Shown piece by piece: positions 10,910 through 22,319 of a stretch of 64,000 bases of DNA. A program made the position numbers and the translations under genes. Position 1 is the first letter of the stretch; the number at the start of each line of letters is the position of its first letter. The notes below the pieces were generated by a model. It was not told where the DNA came from. It saw nothing but the letters and a program-made list of their open reading frames with translations, and made no database searches. The stretch is taken from contig JAIQDT010001136.1 of the NCBI GenBank assembly GCA_021521415.1, positions 434,001 to 498,000 on the forward strand, in the 5' to 3' direction. This DNA is from Bidens hawaiensis (taxonomy: Eukaryota; Streptophyta; Magnoliopsida; Asterales; Asteraceae).

Positions 10910-11680
10910 CACCGAAAGATTGTTGGAAGTCACATTTATCTTAAATTAACTAGGCCCGGTGTTGCGTATGTTGTAGGAGTTCTAATACAGATTATGCAAA
11001 AGTCACAAAAGCCGCATCTCGATTCTATCTAAAGAGTACTTTGATACATTAAGTTTACTCCTAGCTACGTTTTTATGTTTGAGAGGGAGTCCAAGATCAC
11101 GTTCTTAGGTATTGTGATGCGAATTTTTATGCAAGAAATAAAGATGCTCATGGATCAATGACCAGCTATGTATTTATGGATGGAACCGGGGGCAGTTTCG
11201 TCATGTAGCAAACGTCATCCAACCATGTCACTCTCGACTACGAAAGCTAAATATTGAGTAGCTGCCATGGCAGTTCAAGAGTGTACATGGTTGGTAAAAT
11301 TGTCAAAAGAGTTGGATCAAGTAGTAGACTATTAGGTTTAGGTGACTCTAAACTAAGGAAGCCGAATATCGAGCAAGAGCCAATGCAATTCAAGATTGTA
11401 CTTTGTTGGTACAATTATCGAAGGAGTTGGGTCAAGCAGTAGACTGTAATGTCACAATGTTTGGTAATAACATCTCATTTATATGGCTGGTTGAGAACCC
11501 GACTTTTCAAGCTAGAACTAAGGACATTGAAATTGATTACCATTTCATAAGAATGTGCTTAAAGGTGAAATTTATTTGAAGTATGTTAATCCGGAAGAAC
11601 AGTTGGCGGATATGCTAATGAAGGGATTGTCTAGAGCATAGGTGATCAACTTTTCCCAAGGTATTGGAATGGTTACAGCG
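10910..11680 (+). pseudogene. Degenerate Tork RNase H with internal tandem duplication
   Basis: Fragments match the Copia RNase H order: a damaged dipeptide region, then FLGYCDANFYARNKDAHGSM and TSYVFMDGTGG near 11104-11200. The segment coding for the EAEY-like helix is present twice in tandem, at about 11236-11330 and 11341-11440, the copies differing at many positions. The end at 11560-11640 reads KYVNPEEQLADMLMKGLSRA. A purine-rich tract then leads to the right LTR. Confidence 0.65.
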
Positions 11681-11692
11681 AGTGTTGAGGAG

Positions 11693-12049
11693 TATAGAAA
11701 GTAGCAACAGTCGAAGGTAGGGTGGTTCGGTTCGGTCTTCTAGGGGCCGTTGGAGGAGATCAAGGTTTGGTTACTTGGTGATAAGGTTATCAATTTTCTT
11801 TTGGAGTAAAGTTATTTATTTTTAGAAAACGTTTGTTTACTATTATAAGTTGATTATGTTTCTTTAATAGTTTTCTTTTCCTCCAAGTTTTGTATTTCCT
11901 ATATAAGGATTAGGTATTTGTTTTCATTGTGTTGCAATTTTGTTAGTCGATTTATTGAAAGAGAAAATAGTCGCTCAGTCGTTTAGAGCAAACATGGTGT
12001 TCGTGTTCGTAAGTTTGGTTATTCGGTGTTCACTTGTGATTGTTTAACA
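11693..12049 (+). repeat. Tork element 3' LTR
   Basis: 357 bp, homologous to 216-592 along its length. The first dinucleotide is TA instead of TG; the end is GTTTAACA. TTATG follows at 12050-12054, matching the duplication before the left LTR. The divergence from the 5' LTR, plus stops in all genes, makes this an old insertion. Confidence 0.85.
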
Positions 12050-12065
12050 TTATGGTTTGGCACAG

Positions 12066-12203
12066 ACTCTAGAGAAAACAGAAGAAGCTCTAATGCAGGG
12101 AGAAGAGTACGAATTATAGTCCCCATAATGTTTGTGGTTTTCGTGATACTAGTTTCAATATGCATATTTTATCGTTTTAGCAGGAAGAAGCAACAACAAG
12201 AAG
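12066..12203 (+). pseudogene. S-receptor-like kinase, transmembrane exon
   Basis: The exon follows a CACAG acceptor and completes the codon begun at 137. It encodes a polar, Arg/Ser-rich stalk, about 22 hydrophobic residues (IIVPIMFVVFVILVSICIF) and a basic stop-transfer cluster (RKK) with Gln residues. This is the expected single-pass helix and inner juxtamembrane start. The donor is GTATGC after 12203, phase 1. The exon itself has no lesion. The intron before it is filled by a Copia element whose target duplication ends only 11 bases upstream of the exon. Confidence 0.8.
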
Positions 12204-12325
12204 GTATGCAGTTTGAATACCAAGTATTGCTCTACTTACGTTTTTTTATTGTAACAACAAAATAAACATTTAAAAAATGGTTGAAGGTGGCCAATATTAT
12301 TTTAATGATGTTATCCACTTCATAG

Positions 12326-12482
12326 GCACATTAGAAAATGATTTAGGAAGTGATCCTGAAATCGAAGTGGTGATGAAGATCTGGATCTACCACTATTTGG
12401 CTTGTCTACATTACTTATAGCTACAAACAACTTCTCAGTGAACAACAAACTTGGAGAGGGGGGTTTTGGACCGGTTTATAAG
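12326..12482 (+). pseudogene. S-receptor-like kinase, juxtamembrane/P-loop exon with frameshift
   Basis: After the acceptor CATAG the frame reads an acidic juxtamembrane segment up to about 12366. From 12369 the sequence continues in another frame as [17 protein letters not shown] and then [10 protein letters not shown], the family's juxtamembrane start and glycine-rich ATP loop. Only two bases lie between the two readings, so one base has been lost. The exon ends after the codon for the P-loop lysine at 12482 and is followed by GTACTA. The next exon starts at 28265 in the expected phase with the residues that normally follow. Confidence 0.8.
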
Positions 12483-13734
12483 GTACTATTTTATGGGTCT
12501 GCATATCTGTGAATTGTGTACAAATCACTCTTAGATTTAAATATCAATGGTACATATCATAAATAAAATCGTATAATTCAAAGAGAGAACAAAAGAACGA
12601 ATATCAAGGTCTCCGATGACAACTCCTACTTAAAATAGACCATCTTCTTTGTATAAGGGATGAAACATCACAACATTTTAGTTAGTGGCTGAGAATTGTC
12701 AGTAATAACTATCAAAAACTGAGAATTGTCAGTAATAACTATCGAAAACTGATCATTAGCAATAGAAAATATTTAGTGGTTTAATTAATCCTTGGTAAAT
12801 TAAAACCACTGACAGCTGAGTCACTATTGATGCACAATTGCCATTGAAGCATAGTTAGCACTGATAATCAAATAGCAATTATGACTATCATTGGTTGCCA
12901 CTGATGACCAATATTTGCCACCAATGGACCAAATTGCAAATGCAACTTAGCCCCTTAATCCGATCCATCATGAAGAGATTGCTGCTAGAAGCTTAGCCCC
13001 ATGAACCCGAACAGGGGTGGTTCTCCGCCAAGGTCCTTCACACTTCCCATTAACCGCCACCAAAGCGATGCTTCCCATTTGAACCTGGATTTGTTGGTGT
13101 CACTAAGGACTAAACCCTAAAATTGCCGTCATATTTCTCACGTTTAAGTTAATTCTGCAAGTCACTTAAGCCATTTAGGATAAATATACAAAGTTATGCA
13201 CTAAAATGTCTGAAATATCGTATTTCCATCATAATATATTACATTTTTCAAATTATTAAATATGAGGGTGTCACTAAGGACTAAACCCTTATTGTTCATA
13301 ATGAATAGAAGAATATACTTTACATACATGTATTATAACATATGCATAGAGAAGCCAAGTCCTAGGTTAGTTTATGGGATGTTAATCAAGAATTACGGAC
13401 TCTTATTTGGACCAGCTCGACAAGGGGAAACTAAGAAAAAAAAGGACCAACCCTCAAAGGGCATAGCTTGGGCTAGGAATTGAGTTATGGGGCCATAACC
13501 GGCAAGATGGAATGGTCTCGGCGATTTAGATGGTGTGGAAAAAGACCATAAGCTATTTCGACCAAATGTCATACCCAAATTTCTTTAAGTAAACCCTCAA
13601 TTTCGCAACCAATATTTTTCCCGTTTTCATCAATTTTAATACTTTTGTTTTAGCCTATAATGCAATCCATTTTTACATAAAGTTTATTTTGAATTTTGTT
13701 TTATTTTTTTGTTACTCACATTGATAATTTAGTT
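12483..13734. other. Intron 3 left part, unassigned repeats
   Basis: No gene is seen. It holds a 30-bp unit (CTGAGAATTGTCAGTAATAA and following bases) duplicated at about 12689-12750, several CCACTGA/CAGTGG words to 12960 that look like a decayed small transposon, and a 23-bp direct repeat GGTGTCACTAAGGACTAAAC(CCT) at 13096-13118 and 13267-13289. ORFs at 13262 and 13393 overlap each other and show no family features. Confidence 0.4.
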
Positions 13735-14384
13735 TATATCACACTAGCACTTACTCATTTGTCAAGCTTATCTACACGTCGAGCAATGATCTTGTTGTCT
13801 TTTGATATACTATTTTCATATGCTATGAACATTTAAAGATAATTTCTTCTCATTGTTCTAAGGTCGGATCAATTTTCCAAAATTTTAAAATATCTAACTA
13901 CCTCTAGATGGGAACTCCCTCTAAGCAGGAAAATTTCTTTTTGAAACATTTTCTGAATTTCTTAAATAAAAGATAAAATATTTCTATAAGACAAATGACT
14001 AATATTTTTATTTTCTTAAAATTAAATAAAAAATCTTTTTGGTGAGTTGTACTAACTCATTTTTTCCCTTTTAATTTATGACATATTTGAAAATTATTTA
14101 CAAATTTATACACAAAAAGATAGATTTAAGAAAAACATATCATGCCAAGCGACTCTAAAAGATATAGAAATCAGGCACGATTAAAAGATTTAGTAAAAAA
14201 TGTCTGCAAAGTTGTGGTCGGTGTGGACCCTTTCAATATTAACGAGTTTCTGATCATAACAATCACGAATGAAGTGCATTCGGATGTCAATATGTTTCAT
14301 CTTTGAGTGTTGGACCAGGATTTTAACAATACAAACCAATGCGTTGTTATCACACTTGATTAGGGTGTTAAAGAAATTCAAACA
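13735..14384 (-). pseudogene. RNase H end and start of spacer, inverted SIRE-like copy in intron 3
   Basis: The - strand frame at 14381-14190 reads NFFNTLIKCDNNALV and MKHIDIRMHFIRDCYDQKLV, the end of Copia RNase H. It is followed by about 450 bp homologous to the spacers at 62040-62440 and 7720-8010. Homology stops near 13735. The coding part is continued on the other side of the insertion at 15413. Confidence 0.7.
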
Positions 14385-15412
14385 TGTCAGGACCGTGATT
14401 TCGTGTTACACTAATAACAACTGACAAGAACACACACACGAAATCAATATATATGAAGACACACTAATTATATCCGGTGGAATCAGTTATAATAAGTATG
14501 TTGGAATATCACTATGATTGTAGAAAAACACTCATCAATATACTCAAAAGATTTCCAATATATTTATATATATCACTCAAGAGCAATGGAAGTGTTTAGG
14601 GTGTGCATGGAACATCTAGGGTTTAGTATTCAATGACGGCCGTAGTACTAGGTTTTCATCAAATGAGGTCTTAGTCTCTCATTTATCGTTTATGCATCGT
14701 CCCTATAATGTAAACCTACGACTCTTTATAGGCCAATAGGCGTTCCATGTTGAAGCCCTAATGATTACAAAATACATTTAAAATAAATACAAGTGTAAAC
14801 TAGGTCTTCGAGTATGATATATCCATGTCGAGCAGACCTTGTAACAATGAGTAAGCTTGAAACATATCTTCGAGCAACCTTTACTTAGAATATTTTCATT
14901 AGAAAATATTCTACTCCAGCAGACTTCAATCTTCATGACTTATCCCAACTTTGCTCGGACAAATCCCACGAGCAAACATAGTATTCTAAATCTCTTCAAT
15001 CTTCCCTTAGGTTTATTGAGAACAACTCCAGTATGCTCGGGTACTGAAACTTGCTCGAGATTGAACCATGCTAGAAGCTTTACTTAGAACATAATGAGAT
15101 CATCCTTTATTGTATCCATGCTCGACTCACCAAAATACTCGTAGACTTTGGTTTAAGCTCATATAGATCAAGTGTTTGCTTGAACAGCAAGCTGCGCTAG
15201 ATGAAGAATATCCTTGCTCGAAGAATTGTAGCTTACTCGAAGCTTTCAAAACTTAGAAGAATTCCAGAAGATAATCTTACACGAGTAAGATATCATGCTC
15301 GAGCTAGGAAAAGTCGTGCTTGAAGGTCCAAGCTTGCTCGAGTTCCAAACTTAGCCATTTTCTGAGGAGGTTGAGAAGATTCAATCTTTCTTGTCAATTT
15401 TCTAACCAGACA
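14385..15412. mobile_element. LTR-like insertion (probable solo LTR) with GCTCGA-rich end
   Basis: It interrupts an RNase H frame that is contiguous in the sister copies. It begins TGTCAGGACCGTGATTTCG and ends CTAACCAGACA, with the TG...CA ends of LTRs. About 1,028 bp. The flanking 5-mers AAACA and AAAGC match only partly, so the duplication is not proved. The right 500 bp is dense in TGCTCGA/CTCGAG/CTCGAA words. No coding region. A Ty3-type origin is a guess from the first ten bases. Confidence 0.45.
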
Positions 15413-16620
15413 AAAGCATAATCCAGTAGCTGATACGGAATCCATATCACTTGAGAGCGGCAGCTAGAGGTGGCAATGGATTCTACTTCAGCAGTGAAGG
15501 TGGATACGGTGACCTGCTTCTTGCACTGCCATGAAATTAACCGATCTCCCAGGAATATGTAAGCATGCAGCACCAAAGGAGAATCTTTAGGATACCAAAG
15601 ACCCAAACAAGGTTTTCCCTTGAGATACCGGAAGATTCATTTGGCAGCGGTTAATTGAGACTCTTTCGGATTAGACTGATATCTAGCACACTGGTAAAAC
15701 AGGGAACATAATGTCCGCCTGCTTGCAGTAAGATACATCAGGGAGCCAATCAAGGACATGTATAGGTTTTGATCGATTGACTTTCCCGACGAATCTAGAG
15801 CTAACACCGTTCTTTTAGCAATCGGAGTGACATAAGGAGTGGAATCCTTTAACCCAAACTTCTTAACAATTTCATGGATGTATTTCTCTTGATGAATTAA
15901 AATCTCATCCATCTTATGCTCAACTTGTAAACCCAAGAAGATGGTCATCTCCCACAAAGAACTCATCTCAAACCGACACAACATTACCTCTAAAAACTCT
16001 CTACATAGATTATCACTATTTGACCCAAATTTAATATCATCAACCTACACTTGGACGAGGACAGATCATTGCCAACCTTCTAGACAGAGAGTATTTGATC
16101 AATAACACCTCTTCTGTAGCCATTCTCTAATAGATGTTCTGCTAATGTAGCATACTAAGCACGAGGTGCCTGATGAAGGTCATAGAGAGCTTTGTCAAGA
16201 CGCAAACACAGTTTTGACTATCAGGATCCTCAAAACCTGGCTGTTGCTTAACATAAATTTCTTCTTTCACCTTTCAATACAAGAAAGCGGTCTTTACATC
16301 CATTTGATACACTTTGAAGTTCATGTATGATGCGTAGGCTAGAAAGATACGAATAGCCTTGAGCCTAGCAACAGGAGCATAAACTTCATCATAATCAAGA
16401 CCTTCACGTTCAGAGAAACCTTGCACCACCATCCTTGCCTTATTTCTTATAAACACCCCCTTATCATCCTTCTTATTTATGAACACCCACTTGGTACCAA
16501 CCGGTCTCTTATTCTCGGGCTTTTTAACCAGCCTCCACACATTGAGCTTCTTGAACTGCAACAACTCTTCTTGAATAGCTTTAACCTATGAGTTTTCCTT
16601 GAGAGCCACACAATAATCTA
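15413..16620 (-). pseudogene. Reverse transcriptase and RNase H, inverted SIRE-like copy in intron 3
   Basis: The - strand frame 16564-16274 reads [24 protein letters not shown]..., [20 protein letters not shown] and MDVKTAFLY, the RT fingers and palm. The YVDD box region near 16040 is damaged. The frame 15984-15637 reads MSSLWEMTIFLGLQVEHKMD and LMYLTASRRTLCSLFYQCAR. The frame 15606-15394 reads the RNase H stretch ISWQCKKQVTVSTFTAEVES. Frameshifts separate the pieces. Confidence 0.8.
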
Positions 16621-17500
16621 TATGTTCAACCTGAGAAATAAAACAAGCAAAAAGATATTTGTTAATAGTTCCATATTGGCTCTTTGTATGGTGCCAGTAG
16701 AGGGAGAGCCAACGATGTTCTCATTAGGATGTGATCAGTGAATGGACAACTGAGGAATCGGATCGACTTGAAGCTCAACAATAAGACTTTCAATCGGATG
16801 ACACACTAAGGGAATTGATTAGTACATCAGTGGGTTATTGAATGATGCCAGGTTGGTCCACCAAATGTTCTAAAGCAATCGGACCATCCCAAAGGTTTTC
16901 CTTGAAAGGAACGATAATAGCTGGAATTGGTGTTGAATCATAATTGTTGGAACTTCATTTGCAACGGGTTCTTCAGCAATGGCAGGTGCATCAATATCAG
17001 CAGGAGGAGGTGTGGGTACAGATTCAACCACACTTGCCACTAACTGAGGGTCAACTACAGGCTTAGTAGGTGATGGATCAACGTTGTTAACTGACAAGTA
17101 TGAAGAATTAGAATCGGAAGCATCTTCAACAAGAACTACATCGGTTGTGTATGCGGATTGTGAAGCTGGATTAACTACAGCCGGTTGAGGAGCTATAGGT
17201 AATACATTTCTGACTTGAGTACCACTGGATACATTGACATTTTCCATACTATCAATTAGCGCGTGAACCAACACAGATTGAGGCACCGTAGTTGGGGTTG
17301 GAGCAGCTGCAACTAGAGGGGTAGACATAGCACGAAACTGGTTCAATAAGTAGTCATAATCAAACATCCGGTTTGGACCTATATGAGTGTCTGTCTTATT
17401 GAGATCTTGCCAGTTAACATTGAAGGATTCCACTGTCACTCCTACTTTCTTGTTATAAACTCAGTAGGTTGTCTTGTTGGAAGCATACCAAACAAAATAA
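16621..17500 (-). pseudogene. Integrase-RT linker, inverted SIRE-like copy in intron 3
   Basis: The - strand frame 17439-16870 is 189 codons, starts in FNVNWQDLNKTDTHIGPNRM and continues as an Ala/Val/Pro/Thr-rich linker with DASDSNSSYLSVNNVDPSPT. It is colinear with the linker at 59640-60375 on the + strand. It has no catalytic motif and normally connects the integrase C-terminus to RT. Confidence 0.7.
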
Positions 17501-18700
17501 CACTCATCTGCCTTTTCATGAAATTTGGAACCTTAATTGGCATTTGTATGAAGCAAGGTGCATGGACATCCAAAGGTCTTGAAATAGTTGACATGCGGCT
17601 TCGTTTTGTTGTAGACTTCATATGGAGTCTTCTTCAGACGCTTGTTAAGCAACACACGGTTTTAAATGAAGCATGCAACATTAATTGCTTCTCCCCAGAA
17701 AAACAAGGGAATCTTTGAATCTGGCAACATTGTTCTTGCTGCTTCGATCCGTGTTCGGGTACACCGTTCAGCAACCCAATTTTGTTATGGAATGTACAGA
17801 GCACTGAATTGACGGTCTATCTCTTTTGAGTGGAAAAATTCATTCACCATTTTGTTGCAGAATTTCATTCCGTTGTCACTTCAAATACACTTGATTCTTT
17901 TGTTAATTTGGTTCTCCATGAGTGTCATTAATTTGATCAAGAATTGAGCTATTTCATTCTTATGACCAACTAAAACGAGAATAATCATCAATAACAACAA
18001 GAGAATAGGCTCGGCCTATTGCCAAAGGATGAATGGGTCCAAACAAGTCCATATGTAACAGTTGAAGAATAGAATCTATAGAATAAACAGTTTTGAACTT
18101 GTGAGGGAGTTTGTGTTACTTGCATTTAGAACAGAAAATAAATTTTTCAATTCAAGAGAAAGTTTTAATAGGCAAACCCTTCATATGCTCACATTTGACA
18201 AGTCTGTTCAAATTCTTAAGGTTTACATGATCGAGACGTCGATGCCAAAGTGATGAATCGTTCTCCGAGGTTTTGGATATCACACATGAAGTAGCTTGTC
18301 ATGAATATCACATGTCCAATATATAAGCATCATTATTCCTCATAGTACGCATCAGAATCCATTCCTCTAGGACTTTAAAACATGGTTTCAAGATCAAGCA
18401 TTCATGTTTAATAAAAAGAACGGAGTATTGCTTGTCAAAAATTTGAAAGACATTGAGCAGATTGTGGTTGAGCTGTTCGACGAAATTGACATCTTCAAAT
18501 GTCTAAGTGCCATAAGTGACCTTTCCTCTCTTCGTTATTTTTCCACTCATGTTACCAGCAAATGATACGGATCCACCATCAAACGGTTGAACATCAAACA
18601 GTAAGGATTCGTCTCACGTCATTTGTCGGGTGAAGCCACTGTCTAGGTACCAAATACTGTTGGCAGGCCTTCTTGACCGACCCTACATGCATCAGCAGTT
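17501..18700 (-). pseudogene. Protease and integrase, inverted SIRE-like copy in intron 3
   Basis: The - strand reading contains the aspartic protease box near 18630-18590, a GAG-pre-integrase region around 18230, and integrase pieces near 18040-17840 including a DNGMKF-like second Asp region. All are broken by stops. The order matches 58387-59364. Open frames on the + strand here (17383, 18062) are shadows. Confidence 0.65.
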
Positions 18701-20935
18701 AATTAGACATGGTTTCCCAAAACAAAGTTGTCTCGGGAAGGTTAACCAAAAAATCACCACATTTTATTTTATTTCCTGAAAGCATTAAACTTTTCGGTGA
18801 GTCTTCATAAAAAGAGTAGTCCTTAGGAAACCATGCAGAAACATGTTTACTGTTTTTGAAATTCTTAGACCCGGTCTTCTTTGTTTTCAAAACAAAATCA
18901 TCAGATTTTTCTATCTTGGGATGTCGTTGCTTCCCTATTTAAACATTTTTTGGCGGATTAATAGACTCTGCAGTCTTTGAATCCCTTTTTACTTTTTTGT
19001 TTTTGGTTATCTGGAAAGATTTTCTTGTTTTCTTGATTTTATCAATATTGGATCTCATGTCCATATCACTGGCATAACTTATAGTTTGATCAGTCCTTAA
19101 TCCCGAACTGCTAGAAATTGAAGACCTGGACTGATTAAACTACCTTTTCATATCCTTTTGTTGTCTATGTCAGTTCCTTAATGTCTTGCAAGGTGAGATG
19201 AGTTGCCACACACATAACAACATTTTCTACTAACAACCCATATTTCTCATCAAAGCTATAAGATCTTTGGTGATGCTGAGAAGGTGACTCTTGGAAGAAC
19301 AGAACATGATTGTGAGTACCAAATGATTTTTTACCATGATCATCGAAGGCAATAATGTTATGTGACTCAACATAATTTTGCTGATAATGGACATAATAGT
19401 TATTATCAGTAAAGTTGTGTGACTGAGGATACCTTAGATGATTAGTTGTTTAAGAAATTGGTCTTTTACTTGGTGAAACATATTTACTTAAAGTACTAGC
19501 TTGATTTTTGTTTACAACTTGAATATGAACAACTTGGTATATTCACATCAATAGACTTACTTAAATTTTCACAATTTTTAACAAAAGACTAATCATACAC
19601 AGTTTCACAGTCATTATTTGAAACAACATTAATATTTTCATCCCAAATAATGTGATCAGTGCCAACATTAACACCGTCACAAATTACATCACTATCCGAA
19701 GATGAGTTCAATGTATTTTGCATGGAAACAGAAATATTATTAGTACAGACAGAGTTCACAAATGATTGTTTTGAATTCACATTGGAATCAAAAAATTAAT
19801 CTAAAACTCTATTCTTCTCACAACTCATGTCCTTTTCCAATGACCCACTTTCTTCTACACCACCTGCTGAACAAGATGAATTGCAATTAAAACTAACTGA
19901 TTCAAAGATTGGATCAATAGTTTTGGGAACAACAGGAACAAATATCTTAGGCTTTGGTATGTGACCAATTCCATAGACCATTTCGTCCTCTGGTGGGGTG
20001 TTGAAAATAAAGTGGGTTAGGAGCGTATAGTTATCATTAAATGGTTGAGGAATAGCAGCATGTTCAAATCCTAGCCACGTCTTTTGTTTCACCCCCATTT
20101 GTTATCCAATAATGTCATTCAACTTATCAGATGTCATTTCAAACTTTTCTGTAGTTATTTTTCTTTTGGAAAGATCAAGTTCAATTTCTTCAATTTTAGC
20201 ATATAAAGAAGTTATACGTTTATTGTGAGAATTAACTAGTAAGTTTGCTTCAAATAACTTTCGATTTAAGCAAGCCATGTCATCATGATGAGTTTTAATT
20301 CTAGTAGTAAATATCTTCTCGTCTTTCTTATACTCATCATTTTGGTACTTAATACCAATGATTTCTCTTATTAGACTAGCATTAAGGGTTCTATAGTTTT
20401 CTACTTTATCTGTGTACAATTTAGAACATAGATGTTTGTGTACCTCGGGAATGCCAGGAGTTCCTTGGTTGCTTCCACCTGCAGCACTTGTTAAAGCTTG
20501 ATTCCCATTCTCAAATGTCATCCCAACCAAATTCATTGGGTTCATTAGTTCACCCAGTTGATCCATCCAGTCCGGCCTAGCGAATTCACCAGATTTAGTG
20601 ATCAATGCCTTTGGTTTTGAGCTCCCTTGACCAATTCTTGGAACCCCTTAACCCAATGAGCTGCTTTGACCAACTGGTCTTTTACCCACATCATTTTCTT
20701 TAATCCTTGACAATCAGAAACATCAACAATCTTCACATCTCTAGCAGGTTGTCTTGGGTTTGTGCATTCTCTTGCAAAGTGCCCCATTTCATTACAGTTG
20801 TAACAACGGAGCTTGTCTTTGTTATAACCAATGTTGTTGTCTGAATCCAGGAAATTATTCTTCCCATGCTTTTTCATGAAGTTTCTGGCCCTATGAACTA
20901 TCATGGCCATATGATACTTATGTCCATTTTCTCAA
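18701..20935 (-). pseudogene. Gag C-terminal half with two zinc knuckles, inverted SIRE-like copy in intron 3
   Basis: The first knuckle at about 20820-20770 reads CYNCNEMGHFARECTNP, an intact CX2CX4HX4C. Frames 20605-20102 and 20098-19796 give a coiled-coil, Lys/Glu-rich segment and then QPFNDNYTLLTHF. Frame 19780-19589 is Asn/Ser/Asp-rich. A second knuckle near 19200 reads CCYVCGNSSHLARH and lacks its final cysteine. The frame ends in MSN and a stop at 18699, sixteen bases before the pol reading begins after GCATGTAG. Confidence 0.75.
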
Positions 20936-21464
20936 GGTCTGTCTCATTGATTTCTGTAAAATCCCTTGATGTAAACTTGGAGTATAACATCCTAAAATTT
21001 TAATGATGAATAAAGGAGGTTATGTTTAGTGATTTCGCGTAATTAATTAATATCGGGTAAGGAGCGGGTCTTGGACTTGGATTAATTGAGAGGGGTTAAA
21101 TGAGAATGGGATTTCAGGGATATAAATACCCCCAAAATCCCAAAATATCTTCATTTTTCACCAAACTCCCTAACACTCCAAAAACACACACATACCACAC
21201 TAACTTCGCCGCCGGACCGAAGGCAGATCCGGGCAGATCCGGCAGACCCGAGTGAGAGAGAGAGCGATTAGTGGTGATAAGCAAGTAAACGAGATCCAAA
21301 CAAGCCCAAAAAGGTATGATTCTTGATCTTTGAAGTTTAAAGATCCAAGCTTTTTAGTGTATAAACGACCAAAAATGGTCGGGTAGCGTAGTGGGTGATA
21401 TTGAACCATAGCAAGGGTGTTAAAATCGCTCGAAAGGCCGATCAGAAACTAAAACAGCGGCTGT

Positions 21465-21770
21465 CTGGGCAACTTCGCCTTCATCTGGGCAACTTCGCCT
21501 TCAAAGCGACGAACTTCGCCTGCAAGCTAAGTTCGCCTGATGAACTTCGCCTGCAAGCTAAGTTTGCCTGAGGGCAACTTCGCTGTAAAGTTAAGTTCGC
21601 CTAACTGGTAACTTCGCCTGAGGCCAAGTTCGCCTAATGATAACTTCGCCTGAAGCCAAGTTCGCCTGATGGCAACTTCGCTGTAAAGCTAAGTTCGCTT
21701 AGCTGGTAACTTCGCCTAAAGCTAAGTTCGCCTAAGGTTAACTTCGCCTAAAGTCAAGTTCGATTAGAAA
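21465..21770 (+). repeat. AACTTCGCC/AAGTTCGCC word array in solo LTR
   Basis: About 20 occurrences of AACTTCGCCT, AACTTCGCTG or AAGTTCGCCT spaced 10-25 bp apart, nearly all on the same strand and roughly alternating C and G at the fourth base. It is not a strict tandem repeat. The same 9-base word dominates the SIRE-like element at 43944-56197. Confidence 0.85.
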
Positions 21771-21840
21771 ATAAATTAAAAATCTAATGAAAAATGTGTT
21801 AAGACAGTTAATGGAAATAAAATTTTTCCAAGCTGACCTG

Positions 21841-21940
21841 GCAGCTCGACCCCAGCCAGGGGCTCTGCCCCTTGGACCCTGCTAGGGGCTACCGCCCCTA
21901 GACCCCGCTGCCAGGGGCGCTGCCCCCGGACCCCCGTTCA
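21841..21940. repeat. GC-rich palindromic repeats in solo LTR
   Basis: Three consecutive variants of GGGGCTCTGCCCC / GGGGCTACCGCCCC / GGGGCGCTGCCCC, each followed by a GGACCC or AGACCCC step. Each can fold into a short hairpin. The block is strongly GC-rich against AT-rich surroundings. Confidence 0.75.
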
Positions 21941-22319
21941 TTGTGGGTAGTAATTAAGACTAGAAAGATGTTATAAGTAGTGATAGTTAAATTGATATGT
22001 ATATTTGTTATACAGTCAGCCGTGCACAACTGAAGAAAGGGATTACGATCAACGGAGAACGTAACCGTGTTCAGGTGAGTTTCTAGCCCCATTTATGTGT
22101 TACGTTTTCGGGGCTGTGTGCATACTCAATATGTTTGTTAATACACTTATCCTAAGAGATAAGTGTATGCCTTATGTGGATAATGTGAAATGTATGAATG
22201 ATTGCTTGATAGTACGTGAACGATCTTCGGATATTGCACGTACTGTCAGGTTGTAACGCTATGTATAAAGTAAGTATGTTATGTATGTTTATGTGTATGA
22301 GCATGATAGAGATAATAGA

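Larger units (their letters stand above)
216..12049 (+). mobile_element. Tork-type Copia LTR retrotransposon, old and nested-into, in kinase intron 1
   Basis: The element has two diverged LTRs (216-592 and 11693-12049), a tRNA-iMet type primer site after the left LTR, a purine-rich tract before the right LTR, and a 5-bp duplication TTATG at 211-215 and 12050-12054. Removing the element plus one TTATG leaves an 89-bp intron, close to the other small introns of this gene. Gag, integrase, reverse transcriptase and RNase H are recognisable but full of stops. The interior is interrupted by a 5'-truncated inverted SIRE-like element (1480-8523) and a small CACTA-like element (10687-10909). The protease active-site region is missing at the nested junction. 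Confidence 0.85.
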
